A stretch of DNA of 14,580 nucleotides from JAVVSR01 sp964604875 (GTDB lineage: Bacteria; Bacillota; Clostridia; Christensenellales; CAG-917): NCBI GenBank assembly GCA_964604875.1, contig CAZSAC010000041.1, positions 1 to 14,580 on the forward strand, written 5' to 3'. Both the position numbers and the translations under genes were made by a program. This document shows, one piece after another, positions 6,507 to 14,472 of the stretch. Position 1 is the first letter of the stretch. The number at the start of each line of letters is the position of its first letter. Under the pieces are notes generated by a model, which was not told the origin of the DNA, ran no database searches, and saw nothing but the letters and a program-made list of their open reading frames with translations.

Positions 6507-7819
6507 TTTAGTTCCTCAAAGATTTTTGTAAAAACTTCACCCCGTTGGCGGTAATCTCTATATTGGTCAAAGGACGCAGACGCCGGGGAAAACAAAATAT
6601 TGTTGGTATGGATACACGCGCTTTCCCTAACGCAGTCCAACAAAGAATTTCGATATGAGATATTATAATATCCCGCATTGATTGCATTTTCAATAATTTT
6701 TGGAGAATTTAAACCAGTAACAAAAATATGTACTACATTTTTCGGAAGCGATTTAAAGAAATCGGCAAAAATTTCGCCTTTATCGCTGCCTCCCATAATC
6801 AAAACTGTATCTCCAACCATAGTTTCCAAGCTTGCAACCGTTGCCGCAATATTTGTGCCCTTGCTATCATTGAAAAACTTTTTACCAAATTTTTCGCCCA
6901 AAAACATATTTCTATATTCGGGCGCGCAAAAAGTTTTTAGCGTCTTTCTGATAATCTCGGGCGCAACGCCGTTTAAAATTGCCGCCGTTGACGCTGCAAG
7001 CATATTTTCTATGTTATATCGCCCCTTGAGGGCGCACTCCGCGCTGTCGGCGATAAAGATTTTCCCCGCGTCTTCAAAATAAAGCTTTCCGTCCTCGAGA
7101 TAAGAACCCTTAACCTTTTTTGTTGTGCTGAAATAATATTTCTCGGGCTGAATATACTCGGACACTTGCATAACCAAGCTATCATCGGCATTTAGCACAG
7201 CGTAATCCTTGTTTATCTGATTTTTGAAAAGTCTACCCTTTGCCGCAATATATTCAGACAAATTTCTGTGTCGGTCGAGGTGGTCGGGCGTTATGTTCAG
7301 CAGCACCGAAATATCGGGGCTGAAATGGTAACTGCTTTCAAGTTGGAAACTGCTGACTTCGATAACGGCGGTATCGCTTTGCGATAAAGAAAGCACCCTT
7401 TCCGAAAATGGTATTCCTATATTTCCAACCGCTTCTGCGTTTCTGCCTGCATTTTTTATGATTTCCGATAAAAGCAAAGTTGTTGTCGTTTTACCATTTG
7501 TACCCGAAACTGCAATAATTCCGCAATCGCAAAACGAATAAGCAAACTCCAACTCGCCGATAACTTTTTTTCCGTCAGCCCTGACCTTATCTAGAATTGG
7601 TAAATCAAACGGAATGGACGGAGATATAACCACCATATCGGCGTCGTCTGCCGCAGATGCGAAATCAGACACGTACTCCGCCCCTTTGGGCAATTCGTTT
7701 ATTTCGCCACAATCGTCGTATATTGAAACTGAAGCTCCTTTTAATAGGGCGAGTTTTGCTGCTGATTTCCCACTTTTGCCATATCCGTAAATAAGAATTT
7801 GCTTGTTTTTTAAAATCAT
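6503..7819 (-). CDS. murD: UDP-N-acetylmuramoyl-L-alanine--D-glutamate ligase MurD
   Basis: This cytoplasmic ATP-dependent ligase adds D-glutamate to UDP-MurNAc-L-Ala. The protein is 438 aa, with the three Mur-ligase domains in order. The N-terminal Rossmann-like part has GYGKSGKSA (12-20). The central ATPase has the P-loop GTNGKTT (106-112), EVSSFQLE (154-161), HLDRH (180-184) and a lysine in YIAAKGR (K194) at the position carbamylated in the family. The C-terminal domain has NDSKGTN (317-323) and SPASASFDQY (411-420). Its start overlaps the mraY stop as ATGA, with GGGAG 4 nt before. Its own stop overlaps the ftsW start in the same way. Confidence 0.96.
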   Translation of the reverse strand: MILKNKQILIYGYGKSGKSAAKLALLKGASVSIYDDCGEINELPKGAEYVSDFASAADDADMVVISPSIPFDLPILDKVRADGKKVIGELEFAYSFCDCGIIAVSGTNGKTTTTLLLSEIIKNAGRNAEAVGNIGIPFSERVLSLSQSDTAVIEVSSFQLESSYHFSPDISVLLNITPDHLDRHRNLSEYIAAKGRLFKNQINKDYAVLNADDSLVMQVSEYIQPEKYYFSTTKKVKGSYLEDGKLYFEDAGKIFIADSAECALKGRYNIENMLAASTAAILNGVAPEIIRKTLKTFCAPEYRNMFLGEKFGKKFFNDSKGTNIAATVASLETMVGDTVLIMGGSDKGEIFADFFKSLPKNVVHIFVTGLNSPKIIENAINAGYYNISYRNSLLDCVRESACIHTNNILFSPASASFDQYRDYRQRGEVFTKIFEELK

Positions 7820-8820
7820 AGAACTCCCGCTGATATTATCGATAATGCCGCCGCAAGCGCCGTTATGATACCATACAACGAGACAATCTTCGTTTCGGGC
7901 AGTCCCTTTTTTTCAAGATGGTGGTGATACGGCGACATCAAAAATATCCTCTTTTTAGTCAGTTTAAAATAAATAACCTGCATTACTACTGATATGCACG
8001 ACACCACAAACATTATGCCCACTAACAAAATAATTAATGGATTTTTTGTAAAAACCGCAACAACCGTTGCAACCCCGCCTAAGGCAAGGCTTCCCGTATC
8101 GCCCATCATAATTTTCGACGGATAAGAATTGAAACACAAAAAACCCAGCAACCCACCCAAAAAGCAACAAGTAAAAACCGCTAAGCCCCCAAATTCTTTG
8201 GCGGCGTTAGCTTGTCCCGCTTGCGATAATGCGGAAATTTGAAAAAGTATTATCACAAAAAAGGTGACAAAATAAATTGCCGATACTGTTGACGCCAAGC
8301 CGTCCAAGCCATCGGTTAGGTTTACCGCGTTTGTCAACGCAATAAAGATGAAAATCGTAAACGGCACATACCACCATTTCAAATCCACCGTCAAGCTTGT
8401 AAACGGAATATTAATTTCGCTTCCAATCAAACTGTTTCGAAAGCAAAAAAAAGTTATAATTATGGCGATTCCCAACTGCCCGATAATTTTTTGATAAGCC
8501 CTAAGCCCTAAGTTTTCCTTATGTCTAACCTTTAGATAGTCATCTAAAAAGCCCAATAAACCATAGCTTAAGGTTACCGCTACCGCAACCATTGCCAAAT
8601 TTGAATACCCAAATATTAAGCTGACCGCAGCGGCAGGCAAGATAAACATAATCCCGCCAATAGTAGGGGTGCCCGTCTTATAGCTGTGTTGCTCAACGTA
8701 GCCTAAGACAGTTTGTCCCGCTTTTAGCTTTTTCATAAGCCCAATAACGGGTTTAGCAATTAAAAGCGTAATCAAAAATGTTAATAAACCACAAAGTAAC
8801 GCCCTTACGCCGACGCTCAT
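7816..8820 (-). CDS. mraY: Phospho-N-acetylmuramoyl-pentapeptide transferase MraY
   Basis: This integral membrane enzyme transfers phospho-MurNAc-pentapeptide to undecaprenyl phosphate, making lipid I. The protein is 334 aa with about ten membrane segments. Active-site motifs are intact: LDDYLKV (92-98, paired aspartates 93-94), NAVNLTDGLDGLA (164-176), GDTGSLALGG (240-249) with D241, and the HHH triad in SPYHHHLE (299-301). The ATG overlaps the murE stop by 4 nt, with GAGGTG upstream. Many clostridial clusters have murF between murE and mraY, but here the two genes abut with no remnant. Confidence 0.97.
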   Translation of the reverse strand: MSVGVRALLCGLLTFLITLLIAKPVIGLMKKLKAGQTVLGYVEQHSYKTGTPTIGGIMFILPAAAVSLIFGYSNLAMVAVAVTLSYGLLGFLDDYLKVRHKENLGLRAYQKIIGQLGIAIIITFFCFRNSLIGSEINIPFTSLTVDLKWWYVPFTIFIFIALTNAVNLTDGLDGLASTVSAIYFVTFFVIILFQISALSQAGQANAAKEFGGLAVFTCCFLGGLLGFLCFNSYPSKIMMGDTGSLALGGVATVVAVFTKNPLIILLVGIMFVVSCISVVMQVIYFKLTKKRIFLMSPYHHHLEKKGLPETKIVSLYGIITALAAALSIISAGVL

Positions 8821-10259
8821 AATTCACCTCTTGTTATAGCTTTTACCTCAGCGATATCGCTATATTTGTTTTTAACCCCTTTGACGTCCATATAATTTTC
8901 TCCACCCTTTCCCGCAATAACAACGGTATCGCCGTCTTGCATTTGAGAAACCGCCTCCCGTATTGCTTCTTTTCTATTTTCAATGACAAAAACATTTTTG
9001 TTATATTTACGCGCGGAAGGTTCAATTTGCCCAATAATATCCAACGGTCTTTCATAACGCGGATTATCGCTTGTTATGAAAACGCTATCAGATAATTGTC
9101 CTGCAATTTCACCCATAATAGGGCGCTTAAGCGTATCCCGATTGCCACCGCACCCAAAAACAGTAATGAGTTTTTTATCGGTTACGGACTTTGCTGTCTG
9201 CAATAAATTTCTTAACCCGTCAGGAGTATGAGCAAAATCAACAATAATTTTTCCGTTTTTATACGGAAAAATGTTAAATCTTCCCTCTATTGGGGCTATT
9301 TTTTGTAAATTTTCATTTATAATCGGAGTTGGTACTTTAAGCATTTTAGCAAGGGTAATCGCAGCCATTGCGTTATAAAGATTGTGTTTTCCGTAAAATG
9401 GCATACTCATTTCGTATAATTCATCAAAAAGATTGATAACAAACTCACATCCCTTATTCGTTGGTGTATAATTTATGGCAAAAACGTCGCTCGGCTCATC
9501 AATTCCGTAAGAAATCACAGGGACATCTGCGTTTTTCATAATCTCTCTGCCAAGCTTGTCGTCTGCGTTTACCACTGCTGCGCGGATATGTTGCTTATTA
9601 AAAAATGACAATTTTGTATCCGAATATGTCTGAAAATCGCCAAAATAGTCCAAATGGTCCTGTGAAAGGTTGGTAAAAATGCAAATATCGCTTTTTATTC
9701 CCCACAGCTTATCCAGCGCGATTGCGTGCGCCGATACCTCTGCAATTACTATTTCCACTCCGGCTTGCCTCATTTTGCAAAAAAGCTTGTTTAATTGCAT
9801 CGGGTCAGGCGTTGTAAGGTCAGCTTCGTATTCTTTATCCAATATTTTATAGCATAAAGTGCCTATTAAGCCTGTTTTATACCCTGCCATACTCAGCAAC
9901 TGTTCCAACATAATACTCGTACTAGTCTTTCCGTTTGTTCCTACTACTGTTACAAATTTCATATCTAAAATTGGATTTTTATAGAAATTTTGAGCAATTT
10001 TAGCATAAGCTCGTCGTGTATTTGTTACTTTTACTACAGGTATGTTACTCTCAACGGTATTTTCCGCAATAATAGCGACAGCGCCCAACATCTCCGCTTC
10101 CAACGCGTGAAGATGTCCGTCTGCGGTTTTCCCTTTTAAGCAGATAAACAAATCCCCTTCTTTAACTTCTCTGCTGTCGATTTTGACTCCGCCTATTTCT
10201 ATGTCGGCTACGTCGCCTATAACGTCAATACCTTGCAATAGCTCATATAATTTTGCCAT
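8817..10259 (-). CDS. murE: UDP-MurNAc-L-Ala-D-Glu--meso-diaminopimelate ligase MurE
   Basis: This cytoplasmic ligase adds the third amino acid of the stem peptide. The protein is 480 aa. The N-terminal substrate domain has VKIDSREVKEGDLFICLKG (25-43). The central ATPase has the P-loop GTNGKTS (107-113), TTPDP (149-153), EVSAHAI (174-180) and the likely carbamylated lysine K216. The C-terminal domain has the DNPR motif (398-401), which in this family selects meso-diaminopimelate over lysine. The later motif usually written GKGHE reads GKGGE (450-454): the glutamate that contacts the diaminopimelate is kept but His is replaced by Gly. The start is ATG 10259 with GAGGTG 5 nt upstream. A 22-nt palindrome lies immediately upstream of the ribosome binding site. 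Confidence 0.95.
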   Translation of the reverse strand: MAKLYELLQGIDVIGDVADIEIGGVKIDSREVKEGDLFICLKGKTADGHLHALEAEMLGAVAIIAENTVESNIPVVKVTNTRRAYAKIAQNFYKNPILDMKFVTVVGTNGKTSTSIMLEQLLSMAGYKTGLIGTLCYKILDKEYEADLTTPDPMQLNKLFCKMRQAGVEIVIAEVSAHAIALDKLWGIKSDICIFTNLSQDHLDYFGDFQTYSDTKLSFFNKQHIRAAVVNADDKLGREIMKNADVPVISYGIDEPSDVFAINYTPTNKGCEFVINLFDELYEMSMPFYGKHNLYNAMAAITLAKMLKVPTPIINENLQKIAPIEGRFNIFPYKNGKIIVDFAHTPDGLRNLLQTAKSVTDKKLITVFGCGGNRDTLKRPIMGEIAGQLSDSVFITSDNPRYERPLDIIGQIEPSARKYNKNVFVIENRKEAIREAVSQMQDGDTVVIAGKGGENYMDVKGVKNKYSDIAEVKAITRGEL

Positions 10260-10270
10260 AACTTCACCTC

Positions 10271-10292
10271 TAATATTTATATATAAATATTA
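10271..10292. repeat. 22-nt perfect AT palindrome before murE
   Basis: The two 11-nt halves are exact reverse complements around 10281/10282, with outer bases T10271 and A10292. The palindrome ends 1 nt before the murE Shine-Dalgarno (GAGGTG, 10270-10265). In RNA it could fold into an all-AU hairpin next to the ribosome binding site, and as DNA it could be a dimer-binding site. A second small inverted repeat GTTG-caata-CAAC lies at 10304-10316. No clear promoter or terminator was found in the rest of this 101-nt gap. Confidence 0.6.
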
Positions 10293-10360
10293 TCAACTTT
10301 TATGTTGCAATACAACACTAAAGCAAAACAAGACAAAATACGATATTTATTTTCCCTAAA

Positions 10361-12277
10361 CTAGGTATCTGAAGTATATAAAAGCACCGTATTGGTTTTA
10401 TCTATAACCGTCCCCGATATCGGCAGTTGTCCAACAACAATTTTTCCGTCTCCCTCTACTTCAACGTTTACGCCGAGTTTTGTTAAAGCAGAGATTGCTT
10501 GAGACAGTTTTATACCAGTATAATTTTCCAGCGTAAACGGAGCGCCTACAATTTCTAGTTCGGTTCCGTTATAAGTGGGCGCAATATTTTTATATGCAAA
10601 AATCCCTTTAAATATTTCTGAAACATATGGCGCGGCAACAATACTTCCATAATAAACGCCCACGGGCTCGTCAACTATAAAAACTATCATCGCCTCTGCG
10701 CCCTGCGTCATCGTGTAACCGATAAAGGACGAAATGTATCTGCCTTGCGCGATAACGCCATTTTGATATTTTTGCGCTGTCCCCGTCTTTCCGCCGATAT
10801 TATACCCTGCCAAATATGCGCCTTTTCCACTTCCACGCGTTACAACCTGTGTTAAAATTTCACGCAATTCGGCTGACGTTTGAGCTGAAATTTTGCTTTG
10901 TTGAACTGAATTTGAAGCTTGTTGTATCACATTATTATTGCAATCAAGAACTTTTGACAACAAATGTGGCGTAACGATATTTCCTCCGTTTACGCAAGCA
11001 GACGCCGCAACGGCAAGCTCTATCGGAGTCAGCGCGATAGCTTGCCCAAATCCTATACGCGCTAAGTCAACGTTTTTCACTATGTCCAATGGTAACATCA
11101 AGCCTGAAGTCTCGCCCGAAACGTCAATTCCGGTTTTTCGATTAACACCTAAGTTATATAAATAATCGTAAAATGTATCCTTTCCGACCGCTAAAGCGCA
11201 ATCCATAAATACGCAGTTACAGCTATTGCAAACCCCTTGAGTGAAATCTTGACTGCCGTGTCCGATTGACCTCCAACATCGAATTTTCTTACCGTCAACA
11301 ATACGGCTTCCCGAGCAATAAAACCTATGACTATCCGAGAAAGCGTTTTCTTCCAAAGCGATTGCGCTTGTCAAAATTTTAAACGTACTGCCCGGCTCAT
11401 ATACCGATGAAACCATAGAATTCTTGCTATAAGCAAACAAGGCAGATAAGTCGTCTCGAGGGACGTTGTTCAAATCAAACGACGGAGTTTCAGCCATAGC
11501 AAGTATTTCTCCGTTAGTCGGATTCATAACTAAGCACGAAACACGCTTTGCGCCGTGTATTTGATAAGCTTTCCTAACAGCGTTTTCGGCAAGTCTTTGA
11601 ATAGTATAATCCAAAGAGGTCATCAAATTAAAACCACTGATTGAAGGTAAATAGGTTGTCGCATTATCGTCAAGCTCCCGTCCGACTAAGTCGGCTTCCG
11701 TGAGGATTTTTCCGTTGACGCCCACCAAATACTTATTATAATACGCCTCAAGTCCGCTCTGTCCGTCGCCGTCGGCATTCGTAAAGCCCAACAACTGCGT
11801 CATAAAATCACCGTACGGATAATATCGAAAGCTATCGGCAGAAAAATAAATTCCGTCCAAATTCAACGCAACAATTTCCAACATAACGCTTTTGTCGATT
11901 TTTTTTGCGACGGTAATCTCTGAAACACCCTTTTTAACAAGCTTTGCATGCAGTTTATTAAAGTCAGCCCCTGCTTTTTCGGACAAAACTTTGCAAACCG
12001 ATTCAACGTCAGTTACGGCGTTTGGACGTACATATACCGTATATTTTGTTGCCGTGTCAGCCAATGCGATACCGTTTCTATCATATATTCCACCGCGTCT
12101 TGCAGTCAACGGAACGTCTCTGTACCACTGCTCGGCAGCCCTTGCCTGCAGCTCTTGGCTAGATATTATTTGCACATAAAACAATTTGCATATTACCGCG
12201 ACAAAGAGAAAAGCTATTAACATTGATATTGTTAATAGCCTTCGTTTAGGGTTATATATTATGTTTGGAAAAGTCAA
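10361..12277 (-). CDS. spoVD: Class B penicillin-binding protein, SpoVD/FtsI type
   Basis: This septal transpeptidase crosslinks peptidoglycan made by the FtsW/SpoVE partner, on the outer membrane face. The protein is 638 aa. A short cytoplasmic end and one membrane anchor (about 14-36) come first. A PBP dimerisation domain follows (about 55-215, with RRGGIYDRNG at 60-69). The transpeptidase domain has SxxK (S297-TFK300), SxN as SCN (352-354) and KTGT (497-500). One PASTA domain closes the protein (about 583-635). A single PASTA and the cysteine pair C334/C353 resemble B. subtilis SpoVD more than two-PASTA PbpB. It is the only such PBP here, so it may serve vegetative division. The start is TTG at 12277 with AGGAG 11 nt upstream, a rather wide spacing. 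No nearer in-frame ATG fits, because the next Met (19) is inside the anchor. Confidence 0.93.
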   Translation of the reverse strand: MTFPNIIYNPKRRLLTISMLIAFLFVAVICKLFYVQIISSQELQARAAEQWYRDVPLTARRGGIYDRNGIALADTATKYTVYVRPNAVTDVESVCKVLSEKAGADFNKLHAKLVKKGVSEITVAKKIDKSVMLEIVALNLDGIYFSADSFRYYPYGDFMTQLLGFTNADGDGQSGLEAYYNKYLVGVNGKILTEADLVGRELDDNATTYLPSISGFNLMTSLDYTIQRLAENAVRKAYQIHGAKRVSCLVMNPTNGEILAMAETPSFDLNNVPRDDLSALFAYSKNSMVSSVYEPGSTFKILTSAIALEENAFSDSHRFYCSGSRIVDGKKIRCWRSIGHGSQDFTQGVCNSCNCVFMDCALAVGKDTFYDYLYNLGVNRKTGIDVSGETSGLMLPLDIVKNVDLARIGFGQAIALTPIELAVAASACVNGGNIVTPHLLSKVLDCNNNVIQQASNSVQQSKISAQTSAELREILTQVVTRGSGKGAYLAGYNIGGKTGTAQKYQNGVIAQGRYISSFIGYTMTQGAEAMIVFIVDEPVGVYYGSIVAAPYVSEIFKGIFAYKNIAPTYNGTELEIVGAPFTLENYTGIKLSQAISALTKLGVNVEVEGDGKIVVGQLPISGTVIDKTNTVLLYTSDT

Positions 12278-12291
12278 TTTTTGTTTTGCTC

Positions 12292-12975
12292 CTAGTTTGA
12301 TAGCTTATCACAAAATTCGTCAAACCAATTTGTGCTAGCTGTACTATTATATGGAGCTTCAATGAAAGCAAGACCACTTTCGTTGACATTATATAAATTT
12401 GTTACGCTTTGTGAGGGCGCTTCAACATTGTTGATTTTGCCCATTTCGGTATTTACAATTATAAGCGCGGCAATTAAAATGATAACTGCAAAATATACCG
12501 CCAAAATAACTTTACCTTGTGTGCTTATTTGTTTTTTCTTGGATTTTTTAGCAACTTTTTCTCTCGCCTTCAAAGCATTCGGAGTGGGTTTATTTGTAAG
12601 ACTCATCGGCTCAAAGGTCATTGAAAGCTCTTGTCTGCGCGTATCATAGAAGGCAGGATGCTCCTGATACTCTTGTGACGGAGAAAATGTCGAGCGGTTG
12701 TTGTTCACCAAAGACGCCGTGTTTTGATTTAGCTTTTGCCATAAAGCTTCCTGTCTGGACATATCGACATTCATCGGTTTTTGACGTCTCGGCTGTTCGG
12801 TCATTACAGAAGAGCTTGATGCGTAAAGATTATACATATCCTGATTTCTTTGTAGTCTCGCATCAAAAGACGGTACGCCTTCGTTTCCGTTAAACTTATA
12901 CCTTTCGGTATTAGGAGTATAATTTTGATCGTTTAAATTTACTTCTTCTCTTCTGATTGTTCCTAACATTTCCAT
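12292..12975 (-). CDS. Bitopic membrane protein at the ftsL position
   Basis: I do not recognise the sequence by motif. The protein is 227 aa. A long polar cytoplasmic region (1-154), rich in Q, N, S and R, ends in a basic stretch KAREKVAKKSKKK (136-148). One membrane segment follows (about 155-175), then an outer tail of about 50 residues. It lies between rsmH and the PBP, exactly where ftsL sits in Firmicutes, and its stop is 14 nt before the PBP start. Classical FtsL is about 110-120 aa with a short cytoplasmic end and a heptad coiled coil outside the membrane. Here the cytoplasmic part is far longer, and I see no clear heptad pattern in the outer tail. FtsL-like is therefore a positional inference. 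The start is ATG 12975 with GGAGAGG just upstream. Confidence 0.6.
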   Translation of the reverse strand: MEMLGTIRREEVNLNDQNYTPNTERYKFNGNEGVPSFDARLQRNQDMYNLYASSSSVMTEQPRRQKPMNVDMSRQEALWQKLNQNTASLVNNNRSTFSPSQEYQEHPAFYDTRRQELSMTFEPMSLTNKPTPNALKAREKVAKKSKKKQISTQGKVILAVYFAVIILIAALIIVNTEMGKINNVEAPSQSVTNLYNVNESGLAFIEAPYNSTASTNWFDEFCDKLSN

Positions 12976-13030
12976 TCCCTCTCCGCTTTTAATAAATTTC
13001 TATTATCCGTTTATTTCTATGCTTTTAATA

Positions 13031-13969
13031 TTACAGCTTTTCGATAATTCTCAGTTTCGCGCTTTTTGAACGCGGGTTATTCTCTTGTTCGTCTTCTGTC
13101 GGTAAAACAGCTTTGTTTGATATAAACTTTATTTTTTCCTTTCTGCCGCAAACGCATACGGGAAACGATTTGTCACAAGTGCAGCCTGTCGCCATATCCT
13201 TAAAGGCCCTTTTAACCAGCCTATCTTCCTCGGAGTGAAAGGTTATCACACACATTCTTCCTTCAGGCTTTAGATAATCAACAAAATCGTACATTGCGCT
13301 GTCTAACTTATTTAGTTCGTCATTGACTTCGATTCGTATCGCTTGAAAAGTTCTTTTGCAAGGATTTCCAAACTTCCATCGGTTTGCCACGGGAATGCTG
13401 TATTCTACAAGGTTTGCCAGTTGACCGGTTGTGCGGATTGTTTGTTTTTCCCTTTCTTTAACGATGTTTGCAGCAATGTTTTTGGCATAACGCTCATCGC
13501 CATAGTTTTTCAAAATTTTTATCAGCTCGCCCTCGCTGTACTCGTTTACAACATTGAATGCCGATAAATACTGCGCCTTATTCATTCTCATATCCAGCGG
13601 AGCGTCTTTCATATATGAAAAACCTCGTTCGGCGTTATCAATTTGATAGCTACTGACGCCCAAGTCAATTATGGCGCCGTCGATATGAGTTTGTTTTAAG
13701 TTTTCAAGAATCTTCTTTATGTTTTTGAAGTCGTCGTGTACAAATTCGATTTTGTCTTTGTACTCTCTGAGCTTCGTTGCCGAAAACATTATCGCGTCTT
13801 CGTCTTTGTCTATTGCAATCAGCTTACCCGTCTTAAGGCGTTTTAGAATTTCCAAGCTGTGCCCGCCACCGCCTAAAGTGCCGTCTACGTAAATTCCATC
13901 GGGTTTAATATTTAACGCATCGATACACTCGTTTAGTAAGACTGATATATGTTTAAATTCGGTTGCCAT
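13031..13969 (-). CDS. rsmH: 16S rRNA (cytosine-N4) methyltransferase RsmH (MraW)
   Basis: RsmH is an S-adenosylmethionine-dependent enzyme that methylates N4 of C1402 (E. coli numbering) in the ribosomal decoding centre. The protein is 312 aa from ATG 13969. The opening FKHISVLLNE is typical. The SAM-binding loop VDGTLGGGGHS is at 28-38, followed by IAIDKDEDAI (51-60), IDLGVSSYQID (101-111), DMRMN (126-130), RTFQAIRIEVN (206-216) and FHSEEDR (244-250). A CxC-x6-CxC cluster (C263, C265, C272, C274) suggests a metal site, as I recall in other Gram-positive RsmH proteins. ATG 13969 is 1 nt past the mraZ stop and has a weak TTTGGA site. A TTG at 13981, overlapping mraZ, would add four residues. 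Confidence 0.95.
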   Translation of the reverse strand: MATEFKHISVLLNECIDALNIKPDGIYVDGTLGGGGHSLEILKRLKTGKLIAIDKDEDAIMFSATKLREYKDKIEFVHDDFKNIKKILENLKQTHIDGAIIDLGVSSYQIDNAERGFSYMKDAPLDMRMNKAQYLSAFNVVNEYSEGELIKILKNYGDERYAKNIAANIVKEREKQTIRTTGQLANLVEYSIPVANRWKFGNPCKRTFQAIRIEVNDELNKLDSAMYDFVDYLKPEGRMCVITFHSEEDRLVKRAFKDMATGCTCDKSFPVCVCGRKEKIKFISNKAVLPTEDEQENNPRSKSAKLRIIEKL

Positions 13970-13970
13970 A

Positions 13971-14411
13971 TTATATTCCAAATTTCTTTAATGATTTGAG
14001 AGAACTTTCGTAATCGTCTTTTTCAATCTCGCCATAACGTTTAACATATTCCTCTTCCGCCCAAAGCTCGATACGGTTAAGCATTCCCACAAAAACCACG
14101 TTCTTTTCTATATTTGCAATTTTACGGTGTCTTGCTGAAAGAAGAAATCTTCCCTGATTATCCTCTTCCGGAATATCAATTGAACCCAGCAGTTCAACCA
14201 AAGCGTCGTTTTCTTCGTCGTCGGTAATAGAAATATCATTAATACGGCTTAGATAACGTTGCTCAAATTCTTCTTCCGAATAGATAAACAAACAACCACG
14301 AGTGCCCCTGACAATAACAAATTGATTGCCCAATGTCGCCTTTAAGCGATGCGGAATGCGCAATCTGTTTTTTTGGTCGAGTTGGTGATTATATTTACCC
14401 ACGTATGCCAT
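13971..14411 (-). CDS. mraZ: Transcriptional regulator MraZ
   Basis: MraZ is a ring-forming DNA-binding protein of the AbrB-like fold that regulates the dcw cluster from its own promoter. The protein is 146 aa, the usual size, with two SpoVT/AbrB-like repeats. The first carries DQKNRLRIP (12-20) and the second DNQGRFLLS, matching the family's DxK/QxR...P pattern twice. The start is ATG 14411 with GAGG 7 nt upstream. It is the first gene of the cluster and ends 1 nt before the rsmH ATG. Three boxes at 14448-14472, overlapping the likely promoter, fit autoregulation. Confidence 0.95.
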   Translation of the reverse strand: MAYVGKYNHQLDQKNRLRIPHRLKATLGNQFVIVRGTRGCLFIYSEEEFEQRYLSRINDISITDDEENDALVELLGSIDIPEEDNQGRFLLSARHRKIANIEKNVVFVGMLNRIELWAEEEYVKRYGEIEKDDYESSLKSLKKFGI

Positions 14412-14429
14412 AATTTACCTCACGACTAT

Positions 14430-14458
14430 ATATTATCATAAACATTTACCGGACGCAA
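14430..14458 (-). promoter_or_regulatory. Possible promoter of mraZ
   Basis: The minus strand has TTGCGT (14458-14453) as a possible -35. The -10 could be GATAAT (14437-14432; 5/6 match but only a 15-bp spacer) or TAATAT (14435-14430; 4/6 with a 17-bp spacer). The assignment is uncertain. A very AT-rich stretch lies upstream and could act as an UP element. Confidence 0.35.
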
Positions 14459-14472
14459 CCACTTTTAACCAC
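14448..14472 (-). promoter_or_regulatory. Putative MraZ operator, three boxes at 10-bp spacing
   Basis: On the minus strand, GTGGT (14472-14468), GTGGT (14462-14458) and CCGGT (14452-14448) are each separated by 5 nt. This is the layout known for MraZ operators (TGGGN repeats with 5-nt spacers in E. coli; AAAGTG-type repeats in Mycoplasma). The second box sits in AAAAGTGGT, close to the Mycoplasma form. The boxes overlap the possible -35 region, which would suit repression by MraZ. Confidence 0.65.

Noticed and set aside
6678..7082. 134-codon plus-strand frame inside murD
   Set aside because: It is antisense to a fully supported murD with no start signals, so it is a shadow frame.
10260..10360. 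Internal promoter for murE
   Set aside because: TTGTAT, TTGCAA and TTGATA elements can be paired with AT-rich -10-like hexamers only at poor spacing or with weak matches, so no single promoter is supported.
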